64,000 nt of DNA from Merluccius polli (GCA_030340625.1 JAOPHQ010001997.1:248001-312000), one strand, 5' to 3'. Counted from the stretch's first letter, positions 1 through 12,781 are shown. Numbers and translations: made by a program. Notes: generated by a model not told the origin, from the letters alone.

Positions 1-454
1 CTGCAGTCCCTGCGCTTCATCATGATGGGAGAGCACATTGGCCTCGCCAAGCACGCCGTCTCCCTGCGAGAGGCCGGATGTAGTCTGGATGACCTGGACG
101 TACTAGCACACCAACACATAGCACTGCCACCTGCTGGAGGTCTTCCACTGCACGACGATGATTACAACCAATTGGTTGCCCTCCCATGTCCTTACCCCTA
201 TTTTACCGCCCAACAGTCGAGTAGCAAAACGGCTAGCATGGATTGTATTTCAAAAGAATATGGGCCACATGGGACTACTGGAAGTGATGCTGTGAAAAAT
301 ACCAATCATGTCGGTCACTCTTCAGGCGGTGGCTTTTGGGACTTGAATCTCCCTAGCAGTGAGGTAGAGGAAAGTGTTCCAGCAGATATTGTCTCTGTAA
401 AAAACACAGAACTCAGAAATGCACAGGTGTGAATCAAAACATATTCTTAATATT

Positions 455-485
<31 letters not shown>

Positions 486-3400
486 TAGTGATCTGTATTA
501 TATATTTTGTGAAAACCATGAGTTACATTGAGACCATAAATTAAATGTATATCGTCTGTTTCTGTAGGCCTATCGTGGGGACCGATGTGATGTGGCAATC
601 AATACAGAGAATGGGGTGAGTTCAACGCATTACTGAAGTTTGTAAATTCAAATGTCAAAAACACTGGTGTTGTGTCTAAAAAAACCCACCTTGTTCCAAA
701 TCAGTGGGACTTAAAGAAAACGGCGCAAACCTACAAGGATCTGGAGAAACGGATCAGGAACACGGTGCAGGACTCGGGCAGGAAGGAGCTACAAAACATA
801 CAGGCCATCACTTCTCTGGAGAAAGAGGTTGAGGAGACCGAGGCTAACATACAAGTAGGCCTTGATTATCCCACCAGAAAGCATTATACATCCAAATGAC
901 CACAGAAAAACAGCGCTCTGTCTCACAATCTTGACCATTTCTTATCAAGGTTACCAATAAAGAGGTGGAGCTATTCCAGCAAAAACTTGAGGAGATGGTC
1001 AGGAGAGACCAGAAAGAGAAGAAAGCTAATCAAGAGGAAATCAAGGCCCTCAACATGGAGATTGAAGAGCTGGCAGGGAAACAGACAGGGTAGGAACTAG
1101 CTTCCGTCCGTTCCAGGGCTCCTAGTGCCATATAGGCGGTTGTACAGAAAATATATCCGTGGCTTCTGGTCAATTATCAATCATACTTGCTGAAGTGTTA
1201 TGACTATGGTAGAGCCATCCTTTGTTTGTTTCACTCTAACCATTATTCAATGACAACAGTCTGTCAAGGTTTCTCCTGAAATAATAATCATAATAATCAT
1301 AATCATGATAACTATTTGTATAGCTAAAAAAAATGTTAACATAGTGCTTTACATACAATAAAACCCAAAAGCAGCAACAACAATAAAAGATGGAAATAAA
1401 ATGTATTGGTAATAGGTAAACGGCTACAGCTAAAAACACACCAACAAACCAGAGATACAATTAAGTACAGATCAACAGAAATGGCCATTTCTCATCGCTA
1501 ATTATACAACTGCTATGCACAGGCTGTCCAGAAGTCTCCAGGAGAAGACTGCAAAGTACAAGAAGCAGCTGAGTGACTGCTGTGACCTGAGGTAAGTTAC
1601 CAGTAAAGGAAAACACGTTGTGTTGCTGGATCCTTCTATGCCAGCTTGGAGTAAACAAGCCTACCGTTTCTATAGTAACCAGTCTGCAGCCGAGAAGATG
1701 CGCATGGAGGATGAGATTAAACGATATCATGATTCATGTACGGAGGCGGCTGCAAGGTCTCGGGCAGCAGAGGTTAGTACATCTTATCTACATCCTAGTT
1801 ATTTTTTTCAGCAATTTGGCCTTTATATTATAAACATGAGAATATTTAAGGTGTTTCAAAAAAACACATTACTTAATTACTATTGAAGTTGACTAAGTGT
1901 GACAGAACAATTGTTTTAAAAGGCTCCTTCTCCCTTCAAGGTTGTCGGTGGGCTAATGCTACACATTATTGACCTGTGCCCTTTGTGCCGTCTCCTAGCT
2001 TTCAATATTGGAAAACATGCGCAGGCAAAGTTTGTACTGCCTGCAGAAGTCACTGTCGGACAGCCGGGAGATTCTCCTCAAACTAGACGAGGTCGCACTC
2101 AGGTAACGTACGGGAACCGAACCATAGGCTCCACATTGTATTGGTTGGCATAACGTTGGAGCAGTATTCATACAGATGTGGTCTTGCAGGTACCCTCCCC
2201 AAGTCATGGCTATTTTCCAACACCGCTGGAGGTCTTGTATCAAGGAGGCCACAGAGAAAATCTTGATGGTTGAGGTTTGTAGGACTCAAAAAACAACCTG
2301 TTATTATTTTAACTAATTGTCACTATAATTACTCACTGGTGCAACATTGCTAGGGAATAGATTCACTTGGTTGAATTTGAAGCAAAGAGTTGCATTGGAG
2401 ACATATTTATCATCATTTGAACCGGAACACCTCTAAAGAGTTTTTTTTAGACCCTAAATCAGCGGCTGGATGACTGTGTCCCCCCTCTGCAGAGCCAGTA
2501 CCAGGAGCAGAAGGAGCAGCTGAAGAAGGGCACGAGGCTGAGTTCCCTACCCCACGTCAGCGCTCCCTGTGCCCCAGAGCCTCCCGTCGCCCTGGTAACA
2601 CCCCACCAACACAAACCGATATCAGCCATTTAGCACTCTATAACCAAGCACTAGGGCTAGGACCATATGCGTATTTCCCCATTCAATACTATCACGATAC
2701 AATTCCATATGTATTTTGCGATTTTTAAGTATTGCAATTTGATATGATTTATTGTGATTTTTGCTTACTTGAAAAAGTTGAATCATATACTTCTAGAGAC
2801 TGTATATCATGAGGAATATTTTCAAAACAATGCACAAGACAGTCAGTCTTTCTGACTTTCATTACAGCAGCATCATTGCTATACTGGGAGGGTTTAAGGG
2901 AAGGTCACATGCTACTGTTGATCTAGTGTACTTCTTGTATGCAATTAATGTGAAAACGTTAAACATACTGTTAAAGTAACAAATAATCGATTCCGGAATT
3001 TAAAAAATCGCGATATTTAAGTGAATCTATTTTTTCTTTCACCCCTACCAAACATGTGACCCCATTTTCCTGTTCTCTCGCTCTCGGGGAACCACCCAGA
3101 CGTTTTCATCCATCCAGAAGTTCTCTTTCGGTGAGGTGCCACAGGCCCGCTACGCCGACCTGCCATCCGCCAGAGACCCGGCTCCGGACCAGCACAGGGC
3201 CAACATGCAGGCCCAGCCCTGTGGCCCGTCGCTGGCCCAGGCCCCTATCCATCCACCAGCCATCCAGAGGAACAGGCCCCTGGAGCCTCAGCAGACCACC
3301 CGGTTTGACCGGATTCTGGAGCAGCTGGGCTCCATGTTCCCAGACTACAACAAGTAACAACCGTTTGTTGGTTATTTTTTATTTTTTGATAATATATAAT

Positions 3401-5019
3401 ACATTACTTTTTTGGGGGGTTCTTTTGTTGACTGCTGTAGGGCTGGACAATATGGCCAGAATCTTCTATCCCGATATAGGTCATTTAATATCTATACAGG
3501 GTATCTGCAGGTTTCAGCAAGTCAAATTTAAGACTTTTTAAGACCACCTTGAATGAAATTTAAGACCTAAAACGCGAGCCAACTTCGGAAACGGACGTCT
3601 TCCAGCCAACTGTCCTTGAATTTGCACTTACCCATTGTCGCAGACTAGCTAGCAAGCGCACTGATAGCCGTTTATATATGCAGCTAGCAAGAAAGAAGCC
3701 TCTCTACATGTCCTTCCCGAAAAGTCCCGCGAGAAAAATAAATAAATAAATAGTCCTGCCCCGACAAATTTAAGACCTTGAGTTACAGTATTTAAGACCA
3801 GCATTTGACATTTTTAACGAATTTAAGACTTTTTAAGGCCTTAAATTTAGAAACATGAATTTAAGACTTTTTAAGGATGCGCGGACACCCTGCTATAATG
3901 CCATATTACAATATCCAAAATCTAAGACGATATCTAGTCTCAAATCACAATATCGATATATCAATATATTGCCCAGCCCTACTTTGATGTTTTGACTCTT
4001 TGACGTGTGTATGTGTCTTCCAGACAGGAGTTGATGAAGTTTGTTCAGATGTTGCGTCGGGCCAAAGGCGGTGCGCTGACCTCCATGACCTTTCAGGAGG
4101 TCATCAACAGCGTCTCTCAGATCATCCTTGACCACCAGGTACAGCGTCTCCACACAGAGTCCATTCAGCTCCAATATGGGACTAAAGGTAGAGCTGTGCT
4201 AACGGGGAAAAAAACTGCTCATGCTCCTTTTCGAAAGTCTTCTTGGAGCCCTTTATTCAAATGAAGCAATTTAACAACATTTAAAATATCCAAATTCGGA
4301 ATATAATGAAAAACAAAATGAATGAAGGAAAGTATTTGGATGATGAAGATAATAAAGGCAAGTTTTGTTGATCTTTGTGTGGGGCGGGAAGGAGGCGGAC
4401 GACACTGCCCAGCCCCACCTCCTTGGGAGCAGATTGCGGCCGCAGAACAGTACCTCCTCCACCCAGGAGGCCCCCCCGCCCGCCTCCCATGTATGGCTGC
4501 CACTTGGCCCGCAGAAACACTGCCACACCAACGCTGTGAGTCTGCAGATACTCCCTCATCACTCTCCAAGATATATCCCCCTCCAATAAATGTGACTTGA
4601 CTTGTGTGTCTGGTCCACTGTAGCTCAACATGGAGGACCCGTGTATCATCTGCCATGAAGACATGTCCCCAGAGAGAGTGTGTGTGCTGCAGTGCCGGCA
4701 CACCTTCCACAAAGAGGTACGTGGTGGGATACAATCCTAATCCTAGATTAGATGGTGCTTGAACCACAGCCGTTTAGTTTTAATGCATGCATACGTGTTA
4801 AAGGAGCTGGCTTTACCAACACTTGAGAATAGCTCTTGTTATGTAGCACTGATGTTTGTCTTGTATTGATGGATGATGTAATGTTTGCAGTGCATCAGGT
4901 CGTGGCTAAAGGAGCAGAGTACATGTCCGACCTGCCGAAAGCATGCCCTACTCTCTGAGGACTTCCCCATGCTTGCGGGGAGATTGCGCTCAGGACGTCC
5001 CGCCCCGTCCTCCACATAG
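1..5019 (+). CDS. ttc3: E3 ubiquitin ligase TTC3, 3' part of gene (5' end outside window)
   Basis: Seen: a chain of + strand exons in compatible phase: 1–426, 568 to 854 (with a frame problem, see findings), 950–1089, 1523–1591, 1676–1772, 1999–2102, 2190–2274, 2493–2594, 3100–3353, 4024–4138, 4446–4535 (an in-frame acceptor at 4413 is equally possible), 4624–4716 and 4891–5019 (TAG). The middle exons (about 640–2300) encode charged, Lys/Glu-rich coiled-coil sequence. The 3100–4138 exons contain FDRILEQLGSMFPDYNK followed by a helical segment. The last two exons form a RING-H2 finger: CIIC, then C-R-H-T-F-H, then C, then CPTC. Known: TTC3 and its paralogue DZIP3 share this C-terminal layout and act as ubiquitin ligases; TTC3 targets phosphorylated AKT. 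I choose ttc3 over dzip3 because the convergent neighbour is vps26c, as at human 21q22. The start codon and TPR repeats would lie left of the window. Confidence 0.85.
3438..3981. mobile_element. Non-autonomous TIR element in a ttc3 intron, with a second element nested inside
   Basis: The ends are inverted copies of TAGGGCTGGRCAATAT (3438 rightward, 3981 leftward). Inside, 3497–3892 starts CAGGGTATC and ends GACACCCTG, is rich in TTTAAGACTTTTTAAG motifs, and is flanked by CTATA on both sides. No coding capacity. The whole lies in the intron between the 3100–3353 and 4024–4138 ttc3 exons. Confidence 0.6.
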
Positions 5020-5420
5020 GAACCTCAGCCTATTTTTTCTGACTTTATTTTTGTTTTTGCTTATAAGCATTGTTCTTTTTAATGCCTGCTTTAAAGTGCT
5101 AACCAATGTATTTCCTTCAGGCTTTTACTAAATCGAGTCCACCATGTGCCCCCTAGTTGCCAGAAGGGTGTTTTTTCTTGAATATAAACATGTATAACCA
5201 AACCCTTCCTCGTCGCAAGATTGGATTCATGTTGAGTCCTGTGTTTGTGTTTTGTTCACCTTTTAAAGCCTGACGCTTTTAAAAGTATTTCTACAACACT
5301 GCAGTTTTAGGGATTGTCGTTTGGTTACAAGTTTGTTTTCTTTTATTCTGAGATTCAATTTATGATTAGGAAATTTTACTCAATGTTTCAGATGTAAGCT
5401 TATCTGTATGGAAAATAACG

Positions 5421-5426
5421 AATAAA
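5421..5426 (+). terminator. Candidate poly(A) signal of ttc3
   Basis: Perfect AATAAA about 400 nt after the ttc3 stop codon. The intervening 5020–5420 is AT-rich with no ORF of note and is read as 3' UTR. Confidence 0.55.
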
Positions 5427-5795
5427 CAAACGCTGAGCAGTACATTTCCTTAAAAACACGATTCCCTGGAGTAATTAGTCTAGGAATTTCAAAATTAAGC
5501 AATGTTATATTTTATGGGCACTCTGGTAAGAATTGAAGACCGAAAAAGGCATTCAATACACATTTCAATGCAATTCCATGTAAAATAACAATCATTAAAT
5601 TAGTTATGCATAACTATGTTAGTCGTTTATCTCCGATCCAGCAGTCCTGTTATAGCAGAACTTGTGGGGGGAGACGGCTCAGAGCCGGGGGCCAGAAACC
5701 ATAACTGCAAGTTGTGGAGACGCCTTGTTCCCCTATTCAAGGATGAAGCTTTCTGATCTTATGTGGTTACTGCTATTGTGTAATGCAAACAAAGA

Positions 5796-5801
5796 TTTAT
5801 T
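5796..5801 (-). terminator. Candidate poly(A) signal of vps26c
   Basis: AATAAA on the − strand about 340 nt beyond the vps26c stop (6140–6142). The 5427–5795 gap between the two convergent genes shows no further gene or repeat that I can recognise. Confidence 0.5.
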
Positions 5802-6139
5802 TTTGGCATTACCATTGAATTAATTGTATTTAACCAAGATCCAAAAGTCTGTAGGCCAATAACTAGCCATAAACGGACAAACATCAAGCATTTATTTAAC
5901 CTTGATGCGCTTGTATCAATATTGTGACGTAAAAGTGAGTCTTTAAAGTTAAGTGTGGAATATTTAGAAACTGTTATATTGAAGATGAATGTATTTCTAA
6001 ACATGACCAATCCACATTTGATGCAGTCGAAAATTGTCCACTGCGTGAATCACTGAAGCACTGGTCCCATGAGTTATTTGAGGAGGCGCGCACTGAAGCC
6101 CGGCCTGACGGAGGTCACAGCTTCAATGGGACTTCCATG

Positions 6140-9100
6140 TCAAACTCTGCACAACTTCAGCGGAAAGTTCTCTGTTATCAGGTGGTCATCATGGAGTACG
6201 ATGACGATGTTGACCTCAACTTCTAAAAAAAAAAAGAAAGAAAAAAAAAAGGTGGCGCACAGTGTATAATTTGTGAACGGTAAACTACAAAGCAAACTCC
6301 AGCATTGTAATGCTGGGTTTACACACACACGGGCAGTAGCAGACCAACTGTCGCTCCACTGTACTACTATACACCAGAATCCCACCACCAGTTTAAACCC
6401 AGCAGAAAGCCCAGGCTTTCCTTGGTTCCTTCCATCTTTTAAAAAGCAGTTTTTACCTTATTTCTGCAACTGTACTTGACGAGCCAATTTTAGCTCTTGG
6501 TCGTCAGGCATACGAGAATAACCTATTACATTACATATTACATGTTGCCACCGTCCAGGATACATTTTACTATTGTTTGTACATAAAAATACAAATACAG
6601 CCAATAAGTTGAACGAAGTAACTGAAACACTGACATATAAGGCCCAAGCATGAAGATTGCTGTTGAAGGATAGGAAGGAGGAACTGAATCTGAACAGATT
6701 TGATTCTCTTTTTTGAGCGAGCGCAAGGCAACGTACTGACCAACTTTGAAGTTAGTGGTCTCCAGGGTGGGACAGGTGAAGAGCCTCGGGAACACCATGT
6801 AGATGGGTATTGACAGCCCATGGCAGATATCGCCCTCCGCAATCTGGATGTTCTGAATCTCTGTGGCGTCTCTGGCGTATCCCTCGGCACACCCTGGAAA
6901 CACGTTGGGGAAAAGACGCCTCTGTCAAGAGACTGGGACCATTGCTATTAATTACCGGTCAATGTACGTCCTCTAAAAGTGCTTGTTTTGCCACCAACAG
7001 GCTCAGATTTTTATAAGAGAGAGAAAACATTTGTCTTTACCTTTCACCTGATACGGTCTGTTTGTTATTAAGTCTCGCCAAGGAGAGTTCAGAGCGAGAC
7101 TTCTCCTTGGCTAGATACAAACGATTCAGAAAAGGTGACGGGAGGAAAGGCCATTGAAGCATGGCAATATGTGGGCGTGATATAGCAAGACATGCTCACC
7201 ACAGGTCTCGACGCGAACAAGCTGCAGCTCAATGCTTTTGATGGGCACCTGCGAGTTCTCTACCATCAGCTCCCCAGTCAAAGGTTCAGTGATCACACAG
7301 TTTGTGGCATTCAGGTGACCCCTGATCAGGAAACGAGGAAGCAGACTCCTCTGGATGAGAGAAGGAAAATAGACAGGTTCAGCAACACTGGACCAATTTC
7401 AAATGGCCTATTAGGTACATTTCTCAAATGACTTGTCTTGAACCCACCTCTTGGACGTTCTGCAGGGTCTCTGGAGTAATGGTGAAGTCTACAGGCGTGG
7501 GCACCAGCTTTGCTTTCTGTGGCTGAGATGAACATGGGTTCAACACAACGAGAATGATCACTTATAAGTCACTTATAATCACAAATAAAGCCGTTTATAC
7601 ATTTCATTTTCAAAATGAGCCAATAAATACAATGGGATAATCAGCCAGTTGTGAGGAAGACAACACGTTTGCCGCTTGCTACTAGAACTACTTTCATGAA
7701 CTTGGGTGAATTTCAAAACTAGTGCATACCTCCTCCTTCCCCTTGCTCATTCACTATACCCTTACGATTATTACGGAAGATTACAGACCACCACACAAAG
7801 TGTGTTTAGATCAAGAAATTATTTCTTATCCGACTAAGAACAAGATATCTCCAGTCTGGCTCTGTTTTCAACAGTTCCTATGAGATAAGTATGACCAGAC
7901 CACATTAATATCTATAAACAGATGTCTGCTAAAGCCATAGGCGTTAAGCATATATCTGTAGATAGGTGTAGCTGTACCAGGCTGCTCTGCTTTGGACAGC
8001 GCACTCTCAGTGACCTCGAAAGCCCCCCTAAGAAAAACCTCATAGGGGCATAAGGAGATATCAGAGGAACACTTCCTTCATTCTTTACACTGACCAAATA
8101 GACCCCAAGCAGCAGGAGGAACCCAAGACACGTATAAGAAATATAGGAAACCAAAACATGATTTTTGCCGTGCTGTCCAACACCTGTCAGAAGACCTGTG
8201 CATGGTGCAGACATCATGGGGACCTACCTGGCAGTGCACCATGAATTCAAACGTTCTGCTCAAGTCCTTGGCCAACAGGGAGCGTCTCATGTCGCAGCGC
8301 AGCACGTACTGCAGACAGGGACACAGACAGTCATCTACACTGCAGACAGGGACACAGACAGTCATCTACACTGGAGGCAGGGACACAGACAGTCATCTAC
8401 ACTGGAGGCAGGGACACAGACAGTCATCTACACTGGAGGCAGGGACACAGACAGTCATCTACACTGCAGACAGGGACACAGACAGTCATCTACACTGCAG
8501 ACAGGGACACAGACAGTCATCTACACTGGAGGCAGGGACACAGACAGTCATCTACACTGGAGGCAGGGACACAGACAGTCATCTACACTGGAGGCAGGGA
8601 CACAGACAGTCATCTACACTGGAGGCAGGGACACAGACAGTCATCTACACTGGAGGCAGGGACACAGACAGTCATCTACAGTGGAGGCGGAGCCACTTGT
8701 CAACATCCGCTCATGTGAATATGTGAATGTTGCAGTTCTTTACTCCAACAATACTTCAGTATCAGTATCATCAGGTTGACTCCAACATACTTTGTTTTCT
8801 TGTTTTTATGTGTATTAATTTCTTTTAGACAGAAATTCATTTTAAGAAACGTCAATGCAATCTTAGTGGAAGCAAAATAGTGGTAAAGGTTGCTGAAGCT
8901 CTGTGAAAATATGAACCATTATGATGACTGCAAACAATCCCACGCAGTAAGTAGGCCTCCGCACGGCGTTACCTGAATGTTAACAAACACGCCGTGGTAG
9001 GTCTCATACAGGACCTTGTTGCCCTTGGTAGTCAGGGGAAACTCAAAGGGGATCTCCGTCTTGCCTCCGGGGATCTTGCCGGCTTTCGCCACCTCAATGT

Positions 9101-9973
9101 TGGAGTTGATCAGCTGAATGGGCTGGCGGGGGTAAACGTGACATTAGAAGGAGGAGGTCGGGAAGACGAAACAAACGCTTTACGTGCCGCCATAAAGCCG
9201 CGGCTGTGGGGTTCCCACCTTGACAGAGTTGTAGAAGGCCTCGAAGACCCCCACGCTCTTGGAGCTGAGCTGGAGGTTAACCAGCCCCTCCATGGTGAGG
9301 GAGATGCCCTGGTGTTGCACGGCCTCCTTGCTCGCCAGCACCACGACACCCGCCAGCACTTCCTGGGTGGTGGGACAATGAATGCACTGTGGGGTTTTTG
9401 GACAGTTTCTATCCGAAAGGGTTAACCTGGGGGTCACGGTGAGCTCTCGAGCGCCCCCTGGTGAGCTCCTGGTGGAGCTGTCCATTGTCATATCGGCAAC
9501 GAGGAAAAACAGATACACAAATCCCCATGCATGCTGTGAGCAGGAAGCCAACATAAAGGGTACAGCTGGCTTAGCACACCAGCATGGTGGTGGTCGTCCC
9601 TTATTAACTTCAACCGTGGATCAAACGTGTCAGTGTCCACATGTGTCTTGAAATTACATTGGAGATGCAACTACGGAAACACATTAGGTGGAGCCGCACA
9701 CCCCGTTTGTAATGAGCATCATACAGCTTTTAAAAACAGGTATTTATCTCTTTTTTTTTTAAATTTAGCTTCATAATAGCATCCCAAGTAGTGGACGTCT
9801 AGTCACGAGTCAGCGCAGCCAACATGTCACGTGACATTCATGCCATTTCGGCTATATTTTCTACGACGTGTGTTCGTCTACAGCACGCAGATCACGCCCT
9901 CTACATTTCAACTTACCCCTTCATGGTAAACTTTGTTGGCTCTTTTGAGTCGTATGTCCAAAGTGATGCTCAT
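6140..9973 (-). CDS. vps26c: Retriever complex subunit VPS26C (DSCR3), complete
   Basis: Seen: eight − strand exons joined by GT/AG introns in consistent phase: 9917–9973 (ATG), 9219–9362, 8973–9122, 8228–8308, 7448–7522, 7200–7350, 6741–6893 and 6140–6222 (TGA). They sum to 894 nt, or 297 aa, the length of human VPS26C. Recognisable stretches are MSITLDIRLKRANKVYHEG at the N-terminus, GCAEGYARDATEIQNIQIA in the seventh exon and HLITENFPLKLCRV at the C-terminus. The fold is an arrestin-like beta-sandwich without membrane segments. Known: VPS26C with VPS35L and VPS29 forms Retriever, which recycles cargo from endosomes with the CCC and WASH complexes. All splice sites are canonical and I see no disabling change. 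The gene is convergent with ttc3, as in human. Intron 3 ends in a 31-bp minisatellite that abuts exon 4. Confidence 0.96.
8312..8689. repeat. 31-bp minisatellite at the 3' splice site of vps26c exon 4
   Basis: About 12 head-to-tail copies of a 31-bp unit, GGCAGGGACACAGACAGTCA followed by TCTACACTGGA, directly next to the acceptor of the exon at 8228–8308. Some units read GCAGACAGGG, others GGAGGCAGGG. On the − strand each unit ends in a pyrimidine-rich stretch plus CAG, like the real acceptor. Long ORFs through the array are frame artefacts of the repeat. Confidence 0.95.
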
Positions 9974-10235
9974 TGTTGACTGCTCAGCGTGTAAAACGTA
10001 CCATGAAGTCTGATGTTTAATGAATGTCCTACATGGATGTCGTCCAGGGAAATCTGCAAATAAAAAATGTAAACTTCCGGTGTCAAAGATTTTTCTCTTC
10101 AAAATAAAAGTGCGTCTTCTTCTTCTTTCGTTGTGGTTGGCGGTGGCGGGTTCGCAACGAGGTGCACAGGGTATATCGCCACCTATGGCGCAAAACAGGG
10201 GACAACATTTAAACCCAAGCATTTTAAATCTGAGT
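9974..10235. other. vps26c upstream region
   Basis: No ORF of interest. It should hold the vps26c 5' UTR and promoter, but I see no TATA box. From about 10108 there is a CTTCTTCTTCTTTCG / GGTGGCGGG repeat-like stretch; similar sequence occurs near 28.02 kb. Confidence 0.4.
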
Positions 10236-10518
10236 TTGCTCACCAGTCAGCACCTCATCACCATGGACAAAATCAATGTTCTATTTTTTGTACCTAAAAT
10301 GCCTCCTTGTAATACTATGTTTGTGTCACTTATGGCACCCATTGCACTGCTAACCATCCCTGGAAGGAGGGATCCCCACTCTGGTCCTTCTCAAGGTTTC
10401 TTCCTGATAATCAAGGGAGTTTTTTCTTGCCCTCTAGGGGGCGTACATGTGTGGCCTGTGAAGCCCTTTGAGACTGTAACTGTGACTAAGGGCTGTACAA
10501 ATAAAATGGACTTGACTT
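10236..10518 (+). mobile_element. 5'-truncated LINE (L2-like) 3' tail, copy A
   Basis: Starts abruptly at GCTCACCAGTCAGCACCTCA and ends in CTGTACAAATAAAATGGACT plus TGACTTGA, the style of an L2-clade LINE tail (family inferred). Nearly the same sequence recurs at 42870–43150, where it extends further 5'. This is where the duplication between the two NLR units begins. Confidence 0.6.
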
Positions 10519-10599
10519 GAACTAGGCTCCTGTTGAATAAACTAATACAATTAAAATACATGTGATTAAGGAGAAGGTAGGGGTTAGGGGGCATCTTGC

Positions 10600-10690
10600 T
10601 CTATACGCTGTGGACATTAGGGATCGAACCCAGTACCTTTCAGCTAGGAGTTGAACTCTCTACACTACACTACACTGCACACACACAGAT
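10600..10690 (-). mobile_element. tRNA-derived SINE fragment, copy A
   Basis: On the − strand it contains a pol III B-box-like GGTTCGATCCC preceded by GAGTTCAACTCCTAGCTGAA, as in tRNA-derived SINE heads. There is no complete cloverleaf, so it is not called a tRNA gene. The same segment is present in copy B around 43.23–43.31 kb. Confidence 0.5.
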
Positions 10691-10788
10691 TTTACATGAT
10701 TGCAATCTGCTCAGCTTGGAGGATTTACACTGAACAAACGGGAAGGATCATCCAACACACGACAACATTCTGTTGGATCCACTGACTG

Positions 10789-10810
10789 TTTATTACCATT
10801 ATGATTTATT
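10789..10810 (-). terminator. Candidate poly(A) signals downstream of NLR copy A
   Basis: Two − strand AATAAA hexamers (10789–10794 and 10805–10810) about 0.9 kb after the NLR stop. Both are kept in copy B near 43.8 kb. The 10811–11722 stretch is AT-rich without another gene and is read as 3' UTR or flank. Confidence 0.3.
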
Positions 10811-11722
10811 AGCAAATACAACAGAACAATAATCCTTTACATGTACACAATAAACAGAAGGACTAAAATAATAGAAGTAGCAGATATTACTTTAATAACT
10901 GAACATGTTCTGCTGCCGTGTTGTTCGCAACACAAGGAATCAATATTCAGTTTAAAGTCCTTCACAACATCATTAGCTTTTCTCGTAGACCGCATTTATG
11001 AATATAATATTACATCTGCTTTAAATCAGGTTCCATGTTCGGCTTTTCAAAATAAAAACTGATATCAGAGCTCTTCAGCACAAAAATGTTGTCCAAAATA
11101 TCAAACATATTGTAGTACAAATTGTGTTTTTAGATTTAACCTCAACCAATACTTAAAATACATTTCAAATTTAAAATCTTAGTGAAACCTGCTTAGTTAA
11201 CCCAATGGAAGATGTTAAAAGTCACTTCCTTTCATGGTTAAAAATATATCAATAGATTTGAAAAAGGCAACGGTTGTAGCTTGCTCATGAATATTCATTT
11301 CTCTGATTGGCTGTGACTCGACCTGTCAAGTGGGGGTCTATCGGCTTAATACCATAAGAAGGCACGCATGACCGATCATAAACAATAGGTAATCAATACA
11401 ATATAGAACCCTTCATAAACAATAGGTGATCAATACAATATAACCAATCATAAACGATAGTGATCAATACAATATAGATCGATTCCCTATTCCATAGTTT
11501 TTGGCTGGTTTACCAAAGCTTAAAACACATCATAGTAAAATATTTTATACAGTACTACATTTACCATTTTTTAATTTCAGAAATATTAACTGATTATATA
11601 TTATAGATATTACCTGATTATATATATTAACTTAATTAACGAATGTGTAAGTGTGTTATGTGCGCGCGCATCAAGACGTTTTTACTCGCGATGTTTGGCG
11701 GTGATATGATGATGATCATAAA

Positions 11723-12698
11723 CTACAACCCACACAGAGACACTGAGGAACCAGACCATAACCTAAACCCAGGGAGGAGGTCCTCCTGGGTGAATGTGGT
11801 CTGGAAGGTGTGGATGTGTGTCAGTGTGTCTGAGGACCCTCCTACACCTGGGGACACTCTGTAGAAGGACAGAGAGCCAGCAGGCCGGTCCAGATACACT
11901 CCTACTCTGGTGGAGCCAGAGGGGGGGAGAGGGATGTCTGTTTTACCAGTGTTGTACCAGACAGAGTAACCATCATCATCACAATGAAGACACCAGGACT
12001 TGTTCCATCCAAGCCAGCTGTCATCACCCCTTCCTTTCCTTGTGATTCCTCTGTATGTCACTCCTATATCAACAGGTCCTCTCCTCTCTACCTCCCAGTA
12101 ACAGCGGCCAGTCAGACTCTCTCTACACAACACCTGGGGCCAGGTGTCAAATCTCTCTGGGTGGTCAGGATACCTCTGATCCTCTCCAACCTCCATCACC
12201 TCTCTGTTGTCCTCAGACAGAGAGAGATATCTGTGGGCTGTGTTTGGGTCCAGTGTGAGTTCACAGGCATCTGACGGGAGAACAAGACATGATTAGGTTG
12301 CTGAAGGTTGGGTCGATTCCCGGTTTTCCGGTCCAGTCCGGTAGACAAGCCTAACCCGGTTTGATTTGATGCAAACCAACTGAACCGGCATTTGTCATGA
12401 TAAGACAAATAAAAAGGTATCCTAGATCCAACTTGTAATGTGTTAGTAATCATCAGTATGACAACGTGATGAACATTATATGATGTTTAGTTGATGTTTA
12501 TAAGAAAAAACCCTGATGTGTCACTGAGTGGTTGATGGTTGATCACTATCCTCTCTTCTCCTTCCTTAGTGGACCACAGGGTCGTTGACTTAAGAGTCCA
12601 GTGCAACAACTAGTGGTCAAGTTCGGTACACCGGTCCGGTGTTTGGCTTAATGTCGAACCGGCTTGAATTTTTGGACACCGACCCAACCATTATTATT

Positions 12699-12781
<83 letters not shown>

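Noticed and set aside
8312..8689. CRISPR-like array
   Set aside because: Units are contiguous with no unique spacers, and the genome is eukaryotic.
8165..8779. Two overlapping repetitive ORFs (about 200 and 170 aa) in the 31-bp array
   Set aside because: The unit length is not a multiple of three and carries no stop in these frames, so the ORFs follow from the repeat. They run antisense to vps26c and include its exon 4.
10020..10520. 166-aa ORF upstream of vps26c
   Set aside because: It starts in the vps26c 5' region and runs through a LINE tail that also exists at 42.9 kb; no protein family recognised.
10611..10680. tRNA gene on the − strand
   Set aside because: A B-box-like sequence is present but no full cloverleaf or acceptor stem can be paired, and the same segment is duplicated at 43.25 kb, so a SINE fragment fits better.
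11794..12274. + strand ORFs over the B30.2 exon
   Set aside because: They are antisense to the clear PRY-SPRY coding frame.
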